Shown here piece after piece: positions 17,752 to 26,252 of a stretch of DNA of 64,000 bases. This stretch comes from Halorussus ruber (GTDB lineage Archaea; Halobacteriota; Halobacteria; Halobacteriales; Haladaptataceae): NCBI RefSeq assembly GCF_004765785.1, contig NZ_SBIT01000016.1, positions 94,583 to 158,582 of the forward strand. The letters are read 5' to 3'. The notes below the pieces were generated by a model. It had not been told where the DNA came from. It worked only from the letters and a program-made list of their open reading frames with translations, and ran no database searches. Position 1 is the first letter of the stretch; each line of letters starts with the position of its first letter. The position numbers were made by a program, and so were the translations under genes.

Positions 17752-17866
17752 TCACCCAGTGGTAAAATGGAGTGGTACTTAGAGGTAGCGTGTTTCCGAG
17801 AGTCGAGACGAATCGCTGGCAGTCGAAGTTCGGTCAGCGGCCCGTGAAAGTCTATTTCGGGCGAAA

Positions 17867-17873
17867 TTTTATA
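17867..17873 (+). promoter_or_regulatory. TATA-like box of the small-ORF/RelE-like pair
   Basis: TTTTATA sits 28-34 bases before the ATG at 17901, the spacing of a leaderless haloarchaeal transcript. Confidence 0.55.
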
Positions 17874-17900
17874 CCTCGGAGCGAAGAATCGGTAGTCACG

Positions 17901-18044
17901 ATGAGCGAATCGGACCTGCCTCGGCACGAGTTAGAAGCTGACGACGGTGACGAGGGCAAGGAACACCCACTGAAGAAGGGTATCGAGGCGGCGAAAAACG
18001 GTGACACGGCGTCGCTCGAAGAGATTCTATCGAAGCTAGACTAA
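17901..18044 (+). CDS. Small acidic protein, candidate antitoxin (47 aa)
   Basis: The product starts MSESDLPRHELEADDGDEGK and ends SLEEILSKLD. It is very acidic in its first half and helical in its second. It is followed after 11 bases by a RelE-like ORF. A second locus at 59502-60164 has the same layout, with a 45-aa acidic ORF before a homologous RelE-like frame. The pair therefore looks like a toxin-antitoxin module, with this as the antitoxin; no DNA-binding motif is obvious. A TATA-like box lies at 17867. The sequence is not close to a named antitoxin family that I can identify. Confidence 0.65.
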   Translation: MSESDLPRHELEADDGDEGKEHPLKKGIEAAKNGDTASLEEILSKLD

Positions 18045-18055
18045 CCCGAGCCTTT

Positions 18056-18553
18056 TTGTCCGGAAACGGGACGAAGGTGGCCTGCCGAGGTGGCCACTCT
18101 ATTCCCCGAATCCACTCGCTCACGTCCGACGAGACCGTCGCAGTCTTCACTACTCCTGCCGAAAAGTCGCTCTTCGGGAAACTTAACCACAAACCGAATC
18201 TCCAGCGACGGTTCCTCTCTCGTTTGCACGACGCGCTGACTCATCCCGCTCCACAGACTTTCGTGGAGAAACCGTTCGAGGGCGTCCAGAATCTCGACCG
18301 GCTCAGAGCGGGCGACGTGATGCGGGCCTACTGCGTCTACGCCGACGAACCTCCGGAGTACAACGTCTTCTACCTGTTCCAAATCACGGACCACCGGTAC
18401 GACCGGGAACCAGTACAGAAGTACGACCGAGACGCCGGAGAGGTCTTGGCGGAACTCCGGGGACTGGAGAGCGTCGCCGAAGCGAAAGCGTACCTCGACC
18501 GACGGGACGCCCACGACGCCACCGACGTGCGACGGATTCTCGACCATCTATGA
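18056..18553 (+). CDS. RelE/ParE-like protein, candidate toxin (165 aa)
   Basis: The frame has no ATG or GTG near its start; the first usable codon is the TTG at 18056. The frame is open from 18005, so translational coupling or a rarer start is possible. The fold-like core is NLDRLRAGDVMRAYCVYADE followed by YNVFYLFQITDHRYD, which resembles the central sheet of RelE-type toxins. The upstream part, RRFLSRLHDALTHPAPQTFV, is helical. A homologous but broken gene lies at 59502-60000: shared motifs are SIxRxHSL, LRxGxxxRxYC and TDHxY. A role as ribonuclease or other growth-inhibiting toxin is inferred from that architecture only. Confidence 0.6.
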   Translation: MSGNGTKVACRGGHSIPRIHSLTSDETVAVFTTPAEKSLFGKLNHKPNLQRRFLSRLHDALTHPAPQTFVEKPFEGVQNLDRLRAGDVMRAYCVYADEPPEYNVFYLFQITDHRYDREPVQKYDRDAGEVLAELRGLESVAEAKAYLDRRDAHDATDVRRILDHL

Positions 18554-18600
18554 GGCGCGTATGGACGCCCTTTTAAGCCCGCGAGACCCTATCTACGCCC

Positions 18601-19563
18601 ATGATTTTCGAGAACCTGCCGACGACACCAACGTCGGAGGAACTCATCGACAAGGCCTTCTCGCGGGCCGCGCGGGCCGGACGCGCCAAGAGCGGCGCGG
18701 ACGCCCAGCAGTCGATGCTCCAGACGGCATCCAACATCTTGAGCGACAACCTCCAGAACGTCGCCGCGGAGTGGCCGGACTTCGACGTGATAGACCCCTT
18801 CTACTACGAACTCGCCGACGCCATCGTGGACGTGGACGAACTGCGACAGAGCCTGTCGGAAATCCAGTGGGCCAGCCGCAAGACCCACAGCATCGGTCGG
18901 GAGTATCAGGGCAAGTTGACGGGAGACGCCGACGCGGACCGCAAGATTCGCAAGCAGGCGTTCGCCCGCCTCGCGGACATCGTCGAGGAGGTATCGGACG
19001 ACCTGAATCGCGTGGGGCAAGCCCACCAGGACCTCCGGCGACTCCCCGAAATCGACCCCGACGAGCCGACCATCGTGGTCGCGGGCTACCCCAACGTCGG
19101 GAAGTCGTCGTTCGTCAACGAGGTCACCAACGCCCGGAACGAAATCGCGGAGTACCCCTTCACGACCAAGGGCGTCCAAATCGGTCACTTCGACCACCAG
19201 CGCATCCGCTATCAAATCGTGGACACGCCGGGCCTGCTCGACCGCCCGGAGGACGAGCGCAACGACATCGAGAATCAGGCCGTCTCGGCGCTGACCCACC
19301 TCGCGGACGCCATCCTCTTCGTCGTGGACGCCAGCGGCTACTGCGGCTACCCCCTCGAAGACCAGTTGGAACTTCGAGACGCCCTCGCCGAGCGGTTCGC
19401 AGACGTGCCGGTGCTGACGGTCGCCAACAAGTCGGACCTCTCGACCGACGTGGAAGCGGACGCCTACATGAGCGTCGAGAACGACGAGAACGTGGACGAG
19501 GTGCTGGACGCGGCGGTCGAGGCGGTCGGGTACGAACCCGAACTGCCGTTCGACGACGAGTAA
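18601..19563 (+). CDS. NOG1/Obg-type GTPase
   Basis: The 320-residue GTPase belongs to the archaeal NOG1 family linked to large-subunit ribosome assembly. A helical N-terminal region (residues 1-155, MIFENLPTTPTSEELIDKAF) precedes the G domain: G1 GYPNVGKSS near residue 163, a PFTTKG G2, G3 VDTPGLLD, and G4 NKSDL. The C-terminus is short compared with eukaryotic NOG1, as is usual in archaea. The start ATG at 18601 fits well. It is downstream of the RelE-like ORF with a 47-base gap and is probably transcribed separately. Confidence 0.95.
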   Translation: MIFENLPTTPTSEELIDKAFSRAARAGRAKSGADAQQSMLQTASNILSDNLQNVAAEWPDFDVIDPFYYELADAIVDVDELRQSLSEIQWASRKTHSIGREYQGKLTGDADADRKIRKQAFARLADIVEEVSDDLNRVGQAHQDLRRLPEIDPDEPTIVVAGYPNVGKSSFVNEVTNARNEIAEYPFTTKGVQIGHFDHQRIRYQIVDTPGLLDRPEDERNDIENQAVSALTHLADAILFVVDASGYCGYPLEDQLELRDALAERFADVPVLTVANKSDLSTDVEADAYMSVENDENVDEVLDAAVEAVGYEPELPFDDE

Positions 19564-19570
19564 TCCAGCT

Positions 19571-19711
19571 TTACGAGAGGAACGCCTTACGGACCTCTTC
19601 CGTCGTCGGTGTCTCTCCCGCTGCAAACTCTTCTATCGCTCGGGTGAGTTCGTCGTGCCGTGGCTCCTCGTTTTCGTCACCAGAAAGGTCCGACGAGGTG
19701 TCGGCGGGCAT
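19571..19711 (-). CDS. Small acidic hypothetical protein (46 aa)
   Basis: From the ATG at 19709-19711 the frame reads MPADTSSDLSGDENEEPRHD and ends TTEEVRKAFLS. It is acidic at the N-terminus and helical at the C-terminus, similar in size and composition to the small candidate antitoxins at 17901 and 60027 but with no partner gene next to it. It converges on the NOG1 gene. A longer in-frame extension to 19792 reads through basic, less likely sequence. Confidence 0.45.
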   Translation of the reverse strand: MPADTSSDLSGDENEEPRHDELTRAIEEFAAGETPTTEEVRKAFLS

Positions 19712-19877
19712 GCGTTTTTGTTGGTGAGTACGACATGTAAATCTGCAGTGTCGGCCGGGTTTGGTATTCGGAACACGATAGGGAAGAATCACTCAAGTCG
19801 AGTCAACTCTGACCCGAGTGGGAAACAAGAACCTGCACTTAATCAGTAATATACTATCTTAAACCTTTTCTAGAATG

Positions 19878-21170
19878 CTACGAGCCGCCACTTGCTGTCG
19901 AGTTAGCGACCTGATAATCCACGAAGTAAACCTTGACTTTAGGCTCCTGCGCGGTCGCGGAGTCGATTCGGTTCTGCAATCTGGTCGCCAGCTCCGGATA
20001 CTCGCGGTCGGTCGTGCGACTGATGGTAACCGTGACGGTCTCGGTCGTGAGTTGACTCCCGGTGAAGCCGTACTGGGTGTTGGTCGAGACGTAGGTCAGG
20101 TTCGCGTAGGCCGGGTTGTCGAGGACCGAACTCACCTCCTGATTGACGGCACGCTCGTAGGTAATTTGCTGGTAGGTGGCGAACCCCGCCCATCCGGCGA
20201 CGAGGAGAACCCCGACGACGAACACTCCGGTGATAGCGGCCTCTCGGCTGTCCTCGAACGACAGCAAGTTCGGCTCGAACCCCTCCGGTCGGTAGCCCAG
20301 ATACCAGAGCGTGACGAACGCCGAGAGGTTGATGCTGACGACCGAGACGAGGAGCAACACCAGCGACCCGACCGCGACGACCGGGAAGCCCCAAATCGTG
20401 GCGATGCCGACCGCCGCGGCGGCCGGAATCAGCGCCGCCGCAATCATGACGCCGATGAGCGAGGTCGGTCCCTTGGTCGTCACGCCGAACGCCGAGGCGC
20501 TCCCGGCGGCGAGTCCGACCGCGACCGTGAGGAGACTCGGCGCGACCCGGGAGCTAATCTGGGCGAGCGCCGTAATCTGCATCTGCGGGACGAACGAGAA
20601 CGTCTTGAGCAGGTAGCCGAACGCGATGGACGCGACGACCGCGACGCCGAGGCCGAGCGCCTGCAAGCGAACGCTGTCCAACAGCATCTCCCGGTCGCCG
20701 GTGACCGCGCCGACGCTCGCGGTGAGGACCGGTCCGACCATCGGCGCGATGACCATCGACCCGACCACGACCGCGGCCGAGTCAACCAGCAGTCCGGCGG
20801 TGGCGATGACGGCGCTCAGGAATATCATCCAGACGAACGAGAACTGGTCGCGGGCCATGTCGCGGGTCTTCGACCGGAGTTCCTTCTGGGTCAGCGGGTC
20901 GAAGTCGTCGGCGTATCGGTTCTCCAGCGTCTCCATCGTCGGCGTCGAGGCGGTCTCGGCGTTCCCCATGACGGTGTAGTTCTCGTCTTCGAGACCCGCC
21001 TCGCGGAGCGCGTTCATCACGTCGCCGATGCCGTCACTCGGAATCGGAAACTCCAGTAGGACTTCGTCCCCCTCGTCTTCGAGGACGACGTACTCGATGT
21101 CGCGCTCGACGAGCGTCTTGACGACTGGGCCGCGTCGCTCGTCGGCGACGAGGACGTGAACTAAGCGCAC
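19878..21170 (-). CDS. DUF389 (TIGR00341) membrane protein 1
   Basis: The protein has about 430 residues. The N-terminal soluble domain (MRLVHVLVADERRGPV) has an alpha/beta ferredoxin-like look. The membrane domain starts at FSFVWMIFLSAVIATAGLLV and carries the family signature VVVGSMVIAPMVGPVLTASVGA. Several further helices follow, including the PTSLIGVMIAAALIPAAAAVG stretch. A periplasmic-side C-terminal domain of about 90 residues ends with VKVYFVDYQVANSTASGGS. The start is taken as the GTG at 21168-21170 because the two paralogues also begin MR-[IL]-V. Transport function is suspected but unproven for this family. Paralogues lie at 21311 and 23559. Confidence 0.92.
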   Translation of the reverse strand: MRLVHVLVADERRGPVVKTLVERDIEYVVLEDEGDEVLLEFPIPSDGIGDVMNALREAGLEDENYTVMGNAETASTPTMETLENRYADDFDPLTQKELRSKTRDMARDQFSFVWMIFLSAVIATAGLLVDSAAVVVGSMVIAPMVGPVLTASVGAVTGDREMLLDSVRLQALGLGVAVVASIAFGYLLKTFSFVPQMQITALAQISSRVAPSLLTVAVGLAAGSASAFGVTTKGPTSLIGVMIAAALIPAAAAVGIATIWGFPVVAVGSLVLLLVSVVSINLSAFVTLWYLGYRPEGFEPNLLSFEDSREAAITGVFVVGVLLVAGWAGFATYQQITYERAVNQEVSSVLDNPAYANLTYVSTNTQYGFTGSQLTTETVTVTISRTTDREYPELATRLQNRIDSATAQEPKVKVYFVDYQVANSTASGGS

Positions 21171-21310
21171 GTGCAATCCACGGTTTTACGAGCCAAAAGC
21201 GTTCAGGCCCAGTTTGCAGGTCGAATAGCTCCGACCCGATTCGGGCAAAGCGCGCTCAGGCCCGATTCGGGCGCAAGAACCTTTGTGCCGGAACGAGTCG
21301 TGGCGGCCAG

Positions 21311-22591
21311 ATGCGGATTGTCGAAGTTCTGGTGCCCGACTCGCGCCGCGACGACGTGCTGGCCGTCCTCCGAGACGAGCGAGTCGATTACGTCGTCACC
21401 GCCGAGGAGACCGACAGGGACGCCTCCCTCATCCGGTTTCCGCTCCCCAAGCAGGCGGTCGAGACGGTCCTCGACAAACTGCGGGACGCCGGACTCTCCG
21501 AGGACGACTACACCGTCGTCGCCGCCGCCGAGTCGGCACAGACGCCTCACTACGACGAGTTAGAGGAGAAGTACGTCGAGGGCAACGAGGAGGACAGCCG
21601 AATCGCCCACGAGGAGATTCGCGCCACCGCCCTCGACATGACGCCCGACGACGTGACCTACTACGCGATGACCCTGCTGTCGGCGGTCGTCGCCACCGCG
21701 GGCTTGCTGCTGGACTCGCCAGCAATCGTCGTCGGGTCGATGGTCATCGCGCCGCTGGTCGGGTCGGCGATGACCGCCAGCGTCGGCGTCGTGCTGAACG
21801 ACCGGGATATGGTTCGCCACGGCGGGGCCGCCCAACTCTACGGCCTCGCGCTCGCCGTCGTCGGTGCGCTGGTGTTCACGGGCCTGCTCCGGGCGACCGG
21901 GGTCGTCCCCGCGGCGCTGGACGTGACGACAATCGCCCAAGTCACCAAGCGGGCCTCGCCGGGCCTGCTCTCGCTGGTCGTCGCGCTCGCGGCCGGTGCC
22001 GCCGGAGCCTTCGGTCTGGCGACCGCGCTCCCGGTCTCGCTCGTCGGCGTCATGATTGCGGCCGCCATCGTTCCCGCGGCGGCCGCGGTCGGAATCGGAC
22101 TGGCGGCGGGTCAGCCGGAGGTCGCGCTCGGCGCGGGAAGCCTCCTCGTGGCCAACACCCTCGCCATCAACGTCGTCGGCGTCGTCGTCCTCCGACTCTT
22201 CGGCTACCGGCAGACCCACGCCCCCGACAATCTCCGACCGGCGAGTCGGACGGTTCGTATCGCCGCCACCGCGCTCGTCCTGCTGACGGCCGCGGGAGCC
22301 GGGGCGGTCCTCTTCCAGCAGATGGCGTTCGAGAACACGACCAACGAGGCGGTCGGCGAGGCGCTCTCGCAGGAACAGTACGACGAACTCGAACTGCGTG
22401 CGATTCAGGCCGAGTTCAACGACCGCGGCGCGTTCGACTCCAACCAGCGCGTGACCGTGGTCGTCGCCAGACCGACCGACAGCCCCTATCCGAATCTGGC
22501 CGACGAAATCGCGCGCCAACTCTCCCGGCGAATCGACCAGCGCGTCAGCGTCGAAGTCGAGTTCGTCGAGCGCCAGCGAGCGACCGCCTGA
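21311..22591 (+). CDS. DUF389 (TIGR00341) membrane protein 2
   Basis: This 426-residue paralogue diverges from copy 1. It begins MRIVEVLVPDSRRDDVLAVL and has the same signature in the first membrane pair (VVGSMVIAPLVGSAMTASVG), followed by VPAALDVTTIAQV, a Gly/Ala-rich PVSLVGVMIAAAIVPAAAAV helix and a C-terminal domain ending VSVEVEFVERQRATA. The strong parallel with copies 1 and 3 suggests local duplication followed by divergence. The 140 bases separating the starts of copies 1 and 2 would hold a divergent promoter pair. Confidence 0.92.
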   Translation: MRIVEVLVPDSRRDDVLAVLRDERVDYVVTAEETDRDASLIRFPLPKQAVETVLDKLRDAGLSEDDYTVVAAAESAQTPHYDELEEKYVEGNEEDSRIAHEEIRATALDMTPDDVTYYAMTLLSAVVATAGLLLDSPAIVVGSMVIAPLVGSAMTASVGVVLNDRDMVRHGGAAQLYGLALAVVGALVFTGLLRATGVVPAALDVTTIAQVTKRASPGLLSLVVALAAGAAGAFGLATALPVSLVGVMIAAAIVPAAAAVGIGLAAGQPEVALGAGSLLVANTLAINVVGVVVLRLFGYRQTHAPDNLRPASRTVRIAATALVLLTAAGAGAVLFQQMAFENTTNEAVGEALSQEQYDELELRAIQAEFNDRGAFDSNQRVTVVVARPTDSPYPNLADEIARQLSRRIDQRVSVEVEFVERQRATA

Positions 22592-22623
22592 AACCGGGCG
22601 GAAGCCCGCTGACGTGGTGTTTT

Positions 22624-23448
22624 CTACCCGGTCGCGTTGTACGTCACCGACACCTGCGCGCTGACGGTCACGGGACCCGACTCGATGCTGGTCTGGCCGC
22701 CGCCGCCCGCGTCGGCCGACAGCGCCTCGGCTCTGACCGGACTGAAACTCACGTCGCCGGTCGAGGCGGTGCGGACGCCGACGACGGTCAGGTTCGCGCT
22801 CTCGGCGACGACGTCGGCGTCGGCCCGCGCGTTCTCCATCGCGTTCCGGAGCGCGTCGGCCCGGACCTCTCGGCGGCGCTCGTCCGAGAGGGTGAGTTCG
22901 ACGCTATCGACCTGACTGGCCCCGTTCGAGACCGCCACGTCGATGACGGCTCCCGCCCGGTCCACGTCCGAAATCGTGATTTCGAAGGCGTGGATGCCCC
23001 GGAATCCGGCTGGCTCTCGCTCGCCGTCGTCTCGGCGGTACTCCTGGTCGATAGCGTACCGGACCGTCCGAATCTGGTCGTCGGAGATGCTGGCGTTCCG
23101 GAGGGCCTCGCGCATCTGCGTGGCGTTTTCGGCGAGTTGCTCGCGGACCGCGTTGGCGTCGTCGCCTCGCGCGAGGACCGCGACTCGCAGGACCGCTTGG
23201 TTCGGTTCGGCTTCGGCCTGCCCGGCGGACGAGACGCTGATCGTCTTGCCGCCCTCCCCTGCTTGCTGAGTCTGCGTTTGCGTCTGCTGGTTCTGTGCCT
23301 GCTGGCTCTGCGATTGTTGATTCTGCGCTTGCTGGTTCTGTTGCTGTGGCTGTGCGCTCGCGTCAGTCGTCGGTGCGAAACTGCCAGCGCATCCGGCGGT
23401 GACCAACAGGAGCGCGACCCCCACTGCTGCGAGTATTCTCCTCGTCAT
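22624..23448 (-). CDS. SIMPL-domain (DUF541) lipoprotein
   Basis: The 274-residue protein starts with a lipoprotein signal: hydrophobic VGVALLLVTAGCAGSF with a lipobox Cys near residue 19. A Gln/Asn-rich linker of QQNQQAQ-type repeats (about residues 34-65) tethers a SIMPL domain that begins KTISVSSAGQAEAEPNQAVL and includes the paired IRTVRYAIDQEY and DVDRAGAVIDVAVSNG blocks. SIMPL proteins form oligomeric assemblies on the cell surface in some bacteria; the role in haloarchaea is unknown. It lies between DUF389 copies 2 and 3. Confidence 0.9.
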   Translation of the reverse strand: MTRRILAAVGVALLLVTAGCAGSFAPTTDASAQPQQQNQQAQNQQSQSQQAQNQQTQTQTQQAGEGGKTISVSSAGQAEAEPNQAVLRVAVLARGDDANAVREQLAENATQMREALRNASISDDQIRTVRYAIDQEYRRDDGEREPAGFRGIHAFEITISDVDRAGAVIDVAVSNGASQVDSVELTLSDERRREVRADALRNAMENARADADVVAESANLTVVGVRTASTGDVSFSPVRAEALSADAGGGGQTSIESGPVTVSAQVSVTYNATG

Positions 23449-23558
23449 CGCCAGTCGGTACGTCGCTATCCGACAAAAATTTCTGTATGAGTGAAATGCC
23501 GATTTGACCTACCAATCGACGGTCTCACTCACGAACCGACGGCATCCGACAGTATCGC

Positions 23559-24863
23559 TCACGAACCGACGGTCTCGTACTCGACGTACCGGACCTGCAC
23601 GGTGACTGGGTGGTCGGTGTTCCGACTGATGCGTCTGTTCAACTGTTCGGCGAGGTCCGGATACTCCTCGCCGGGCGGGTGACCGATGGTGATGACGACC
23701 GTCTGGGACTGGTCGAACGGAAGCGCTCTGGCCTGCTCGAAGGTCATCTCGAACAGCTTCGCCTCCTCGTAGGGCGTCCCCTGCTGGCCGACGAGTTGCC
23801 CGACCTCGTCGTGGACCTGATTCTGGAACTGGGCGTTCTGGATGGTGGTGAAGGTGACGCCGCCGAGGAACAGCGAGAGGACGGCGATGGCGACGACGAG
23901 AATCCCGGCACGCTTGAACAGCGTCGACCGGGTCTGGTTGAGTTGGAACCAGCTTTTCGGCCCGTAGTCGAGATACCAGAGGACGACGAGGCCCGCGAGG
24001 TTGATGGAGAGGATGTTGACGAGGACGAGGACGAGCGAACTCACCGCCGCGAGCGGCTGTTGCCACGCGATTGCGATGCCGACCGCGGCGGCGGGCGGCA
24101 CGAGCGCCGCGGCAATCATCACGCCGACGATGGCGACCGAGACGCCGGAGGCGAGGCTGAGGACGCCCGCCGCGCCAGCGCCGAGTGCGACCGCCAGCGA
24201 GAGGAAGTCCGGCGTCAGCCTGCCGCTGACCTGCGAGATGGTCAGGATGTCGGTCCCCGGCGGGACGAGAAAGCCGTAGCGCACCCCGATGGCGAACAGC
24301 GCCGCCGAGGCGATGGCCGCGAAGCTGCCGATGAACTGGTACTTGACCCCGCGGTGGAACAGTTGGGTGTCACCGAGGACGGTGCCGACGCTCGCGCCCA
24401 TCGCCGGGCCGATGAGCGGCGCGATGACCATCGACCCGACCACGACCGCCGGGGAGTCCAGCAGCATCCCGGCGGTGGCGACCACGGAACTGATGACGGT
24501 CATCGCCACGAACGTCGGGAACTCGGGGGTCATCTCGCGGGCCTCGGTGCGTATCTCCTCGCGGGCGATGGTCGTGGGGTCGGAGTTCTCCTCGGAGAAT
24601 CGCTTCTCCAACTCCTCGTACTGGCGGGAGGTGTCGGTCTCGGCGTCGATGATGACCGCGTGGGGGTCCTCGCCGAGTCCGGCGTCCTGTAGCTTGTCCA
24701 GAATCGGTTGGACCGCGGCGGTCGGCAAGGGAAAGTAGGCGATGGCGGTGTACTCTCGACCGCTGGTCTCGTCGGTCAGCATGTAATCGACGCCCTCCTC
24801 TTCGAGGACGTTCGAGACCAACTCTCGCTTACCCGCCGGAATCGAAACCTGCACGAGCCGCAT
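23559..24863 (-). CDS. DUF389 (TIGR00341) membrane protein 3
   Basis: The third family member has 434 residues from the ATG at 24861-24863 (MRLVQVSIPAGKRELVSNVL). A longer frame to 24965 would add basic, unlikely residues. The signature VVVGSMVIAPLIGPAMGASVG and the Ala/Gly-rich helix VAIVGVMIAAALVPPAAAVG are present. Its C-terminal domain ends HPVTVQVRYVEYETVGS. Around 23527-23570, just past the stop, a CTCACGAACCGACGG unit occurs twice as a short direct repeat. Codon use matches the genome. Confidence 0.92.
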   Translation of the reverse strand: MRLVQVSIPAGKRELVSNVLEEEGVDYMLTDETSGREYTAIAYFPLPTAAVQPILDKLQDAGLGEDPHAVIIDAETDTSRQYEELEKRFSEENSDPTTIAREEIRTEAREMTPEFPTFVAMTVISSVVATAGMLLDSPAVVVGSMVIAPLIGPAMGASVGTVLGDTQLFHRGVKYQFIGSFAAIASAALFAIGVRYGFLVPPGTDILTISQVSGRLTPDFLSLAVALGAGAAGVLSLASGVSVAIVGVMIAAALVPPAAAVGIAIAWQQPLAAVSSLVLVLVNILSINLAGLVVLWYLDYGPKSWFQLNQTRSTLFKRAGILVVAIAVLSLFLGGVTFTTIQNAQFQNQVHDEVGQLVGQQGTPYEEAKLFEMTFEQARALPFDQSQTVVITIGHPPGEEYPDLAEQLNRRISRNTDHPVTVQVRYVEYETVGS

Positions 24864-24996
24864 ATGACTTCCAGAAGGCACGGAAGGGGTAAATAAGCCG
24901 TGGCACGGGGTGGAACCCGGCGACACGAATCCCCACCGGGCCGCGACCGATTCCAGAAACCACACCCGTTAAACCCCGTCGCGGGCTACTACGGGT

Positions 24997-25617
24997 ATGT
25001 TCGAGAGTCGCCCGGACCGCGACGCGGAAGTCGTCTTCGTCGGCCGGTCGAACGTCGGCAAGTCCACGCTGATGCGCGAAATCACCGGTCACACCTTCGA
25101 CACCGGGAGCAAGCCCGGCGTCACGCGCTCGCCCAACCACTACGACTGGGCCAGCGAGGACTTCGTGCTGACCGACCTGCCGGGGTTCGGCTTCATGTCC
25201 GGCGTGCCCGAGGAGCAACGCGAGCAAATCAAGACCAACATCGTGCGCTACGTCGAGGAGAACGCCGACAAAATCCTCGTGGGCGTCCTCGTGGTGGACG
25301 GCAAGAGCGCGGTGGACATCATCGACCGCCACTCGGGCGAGGACGAGGTCCCCTACGACGTGGAGATGTTCTACTTCCTCCGGGACGTGGGCATCCCGGT
25401 CGTCGTCGCGGTCAACAAGATGGACAAGGTGGACGACGAGGACGAGCGCCTGAACGAGTTGTGCGATAGGCTGGGTCTGCATCCGCCGTGGAAGCAGTGG
25501 CAGGACACGATTGCGCCGATTAGCGCGAAACGGGGGAACGTCGATGCGTTGAACGAGGCCGTGAAGGACCACCTGCACGACGCCAAGCGTGACGACCTGC
25601 TGAAGTTCTTCTCCTAG
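24997..25617 (+). CDS. engB: GTP-binding protein EngB/YihA
   Basis: This 206-residue TrmE-Era-EngA-EngB-type GTPase has G1 GRSNVGKST near residue 15, a [10 protein letters not shown]2 region, G3 [10 protein letters not shown] and G4 NKMDK. EngB helps assemble the large ribosomal subunit. The ATG at 24997 places G1 close to the N-terminus, as usual. It is divergent from DUF389 copy 3 and followed by a startless ORF that opens within its last codons. Confidence 0.95.
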   Translation: MFESRPDRDAEVVFVGRSNVGKSTLMREITGHTFDTGSKPGVTRSPNHYDWASEDFVLTDLPGFGFMSGVPEEQREQIKTNIVRYVEENADKILVGVLVVDGKSAVDIIDRHSGEDEVPYDVEMFYFLRDVGIPVVVAVNKMDKVDDEDERLNELCDRLGLHPPWKQWQDTIAPISAKRGNVDALNEAVKDHLHDAKRDDLLKFFS

Positions 25618-26246
25618 GGGTCTGTTCTTGGTTTGACGTACGACTCGTCCAAAAGTCGGACCTCCTCTCCGCACTCTCCAAGGACTCCATCGAGTCGGGG
25701 CAGTCCGAGCAAATCGCAAAGCGAATCGTCCAAATCGACCGCGCGAAGAACGAACTTCGGGAGAACAAGGAAGAGATCTCCGAGGAGATTGCCAGAATCA
25801 TCGCCGAGCGAGTCGGCGATTCGATTTCCAAACAGGCCGAGAACGAGGCGAAGACGCTCGTAGACAATCTCGTCGCCGAACTCGAAGACGAAGCCGAGGT
25901 CGAGCGTGAGACAGCCGAATCGCCCGGTGATTTCTGGACGGACGTCGAACAGACGACGGGAATCACCAAACAGAATGGCGACGTAATTCTTCGAGACGAC
26001 GAAACTGCGGCCGAACAACTTCGAAATTTCGTCGGCTTCCTGTACGACGAGGACTATTTTGACGAGTCCGACCTTCCGGGTGAGTCCGGTCGCACCCGGT
26101 ATATTCTCCACACAGAACCTGCACATAAAGGGGATAAGGAGATGCTACAGCCGAACGAAGTGCGTCGCGGAATCTACGTTGAGATGCATAACAACACCGA
26201 GCAAAAAAAGCGATTTATCCAGAAGCTCACAGAGAAATTTGCTTAG
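25593..26246 (+). pseudogene. ORF of about 215 codons without a start codon
   Basis: A single frame is open from just after the TGA at 25590-25592 (inside engB) to the TAG at 26244-26246. It contains no ATG, GTG or TTG until the ATG at 26142 (apart from a GTG further downstream), which would leave only about 34 residues. The translation looks like real protein: a long Glu/Lys helix (QIDRAKNELRENKEEISEEI), then an acidic C-terminal domain with FVGFLYDEDYFDESDLP and ending FIQKLTEKFA. The simplest reading is a 5'-truncated gene. Initiation at a rare codon or fusion by frameshift with engB is possible. The family is not recognised. The 3' half is richer in A/T codons than engB. Confidence 0.5.
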
Positions 26247-26252
26247 GACTGC

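Noticed and set aside
23527..23570. Short direct repeat CTCACGAACCGACGG
   Set aside because: Only two close copies next to the DUF389 copy 3 stop; too short and local to call an element.
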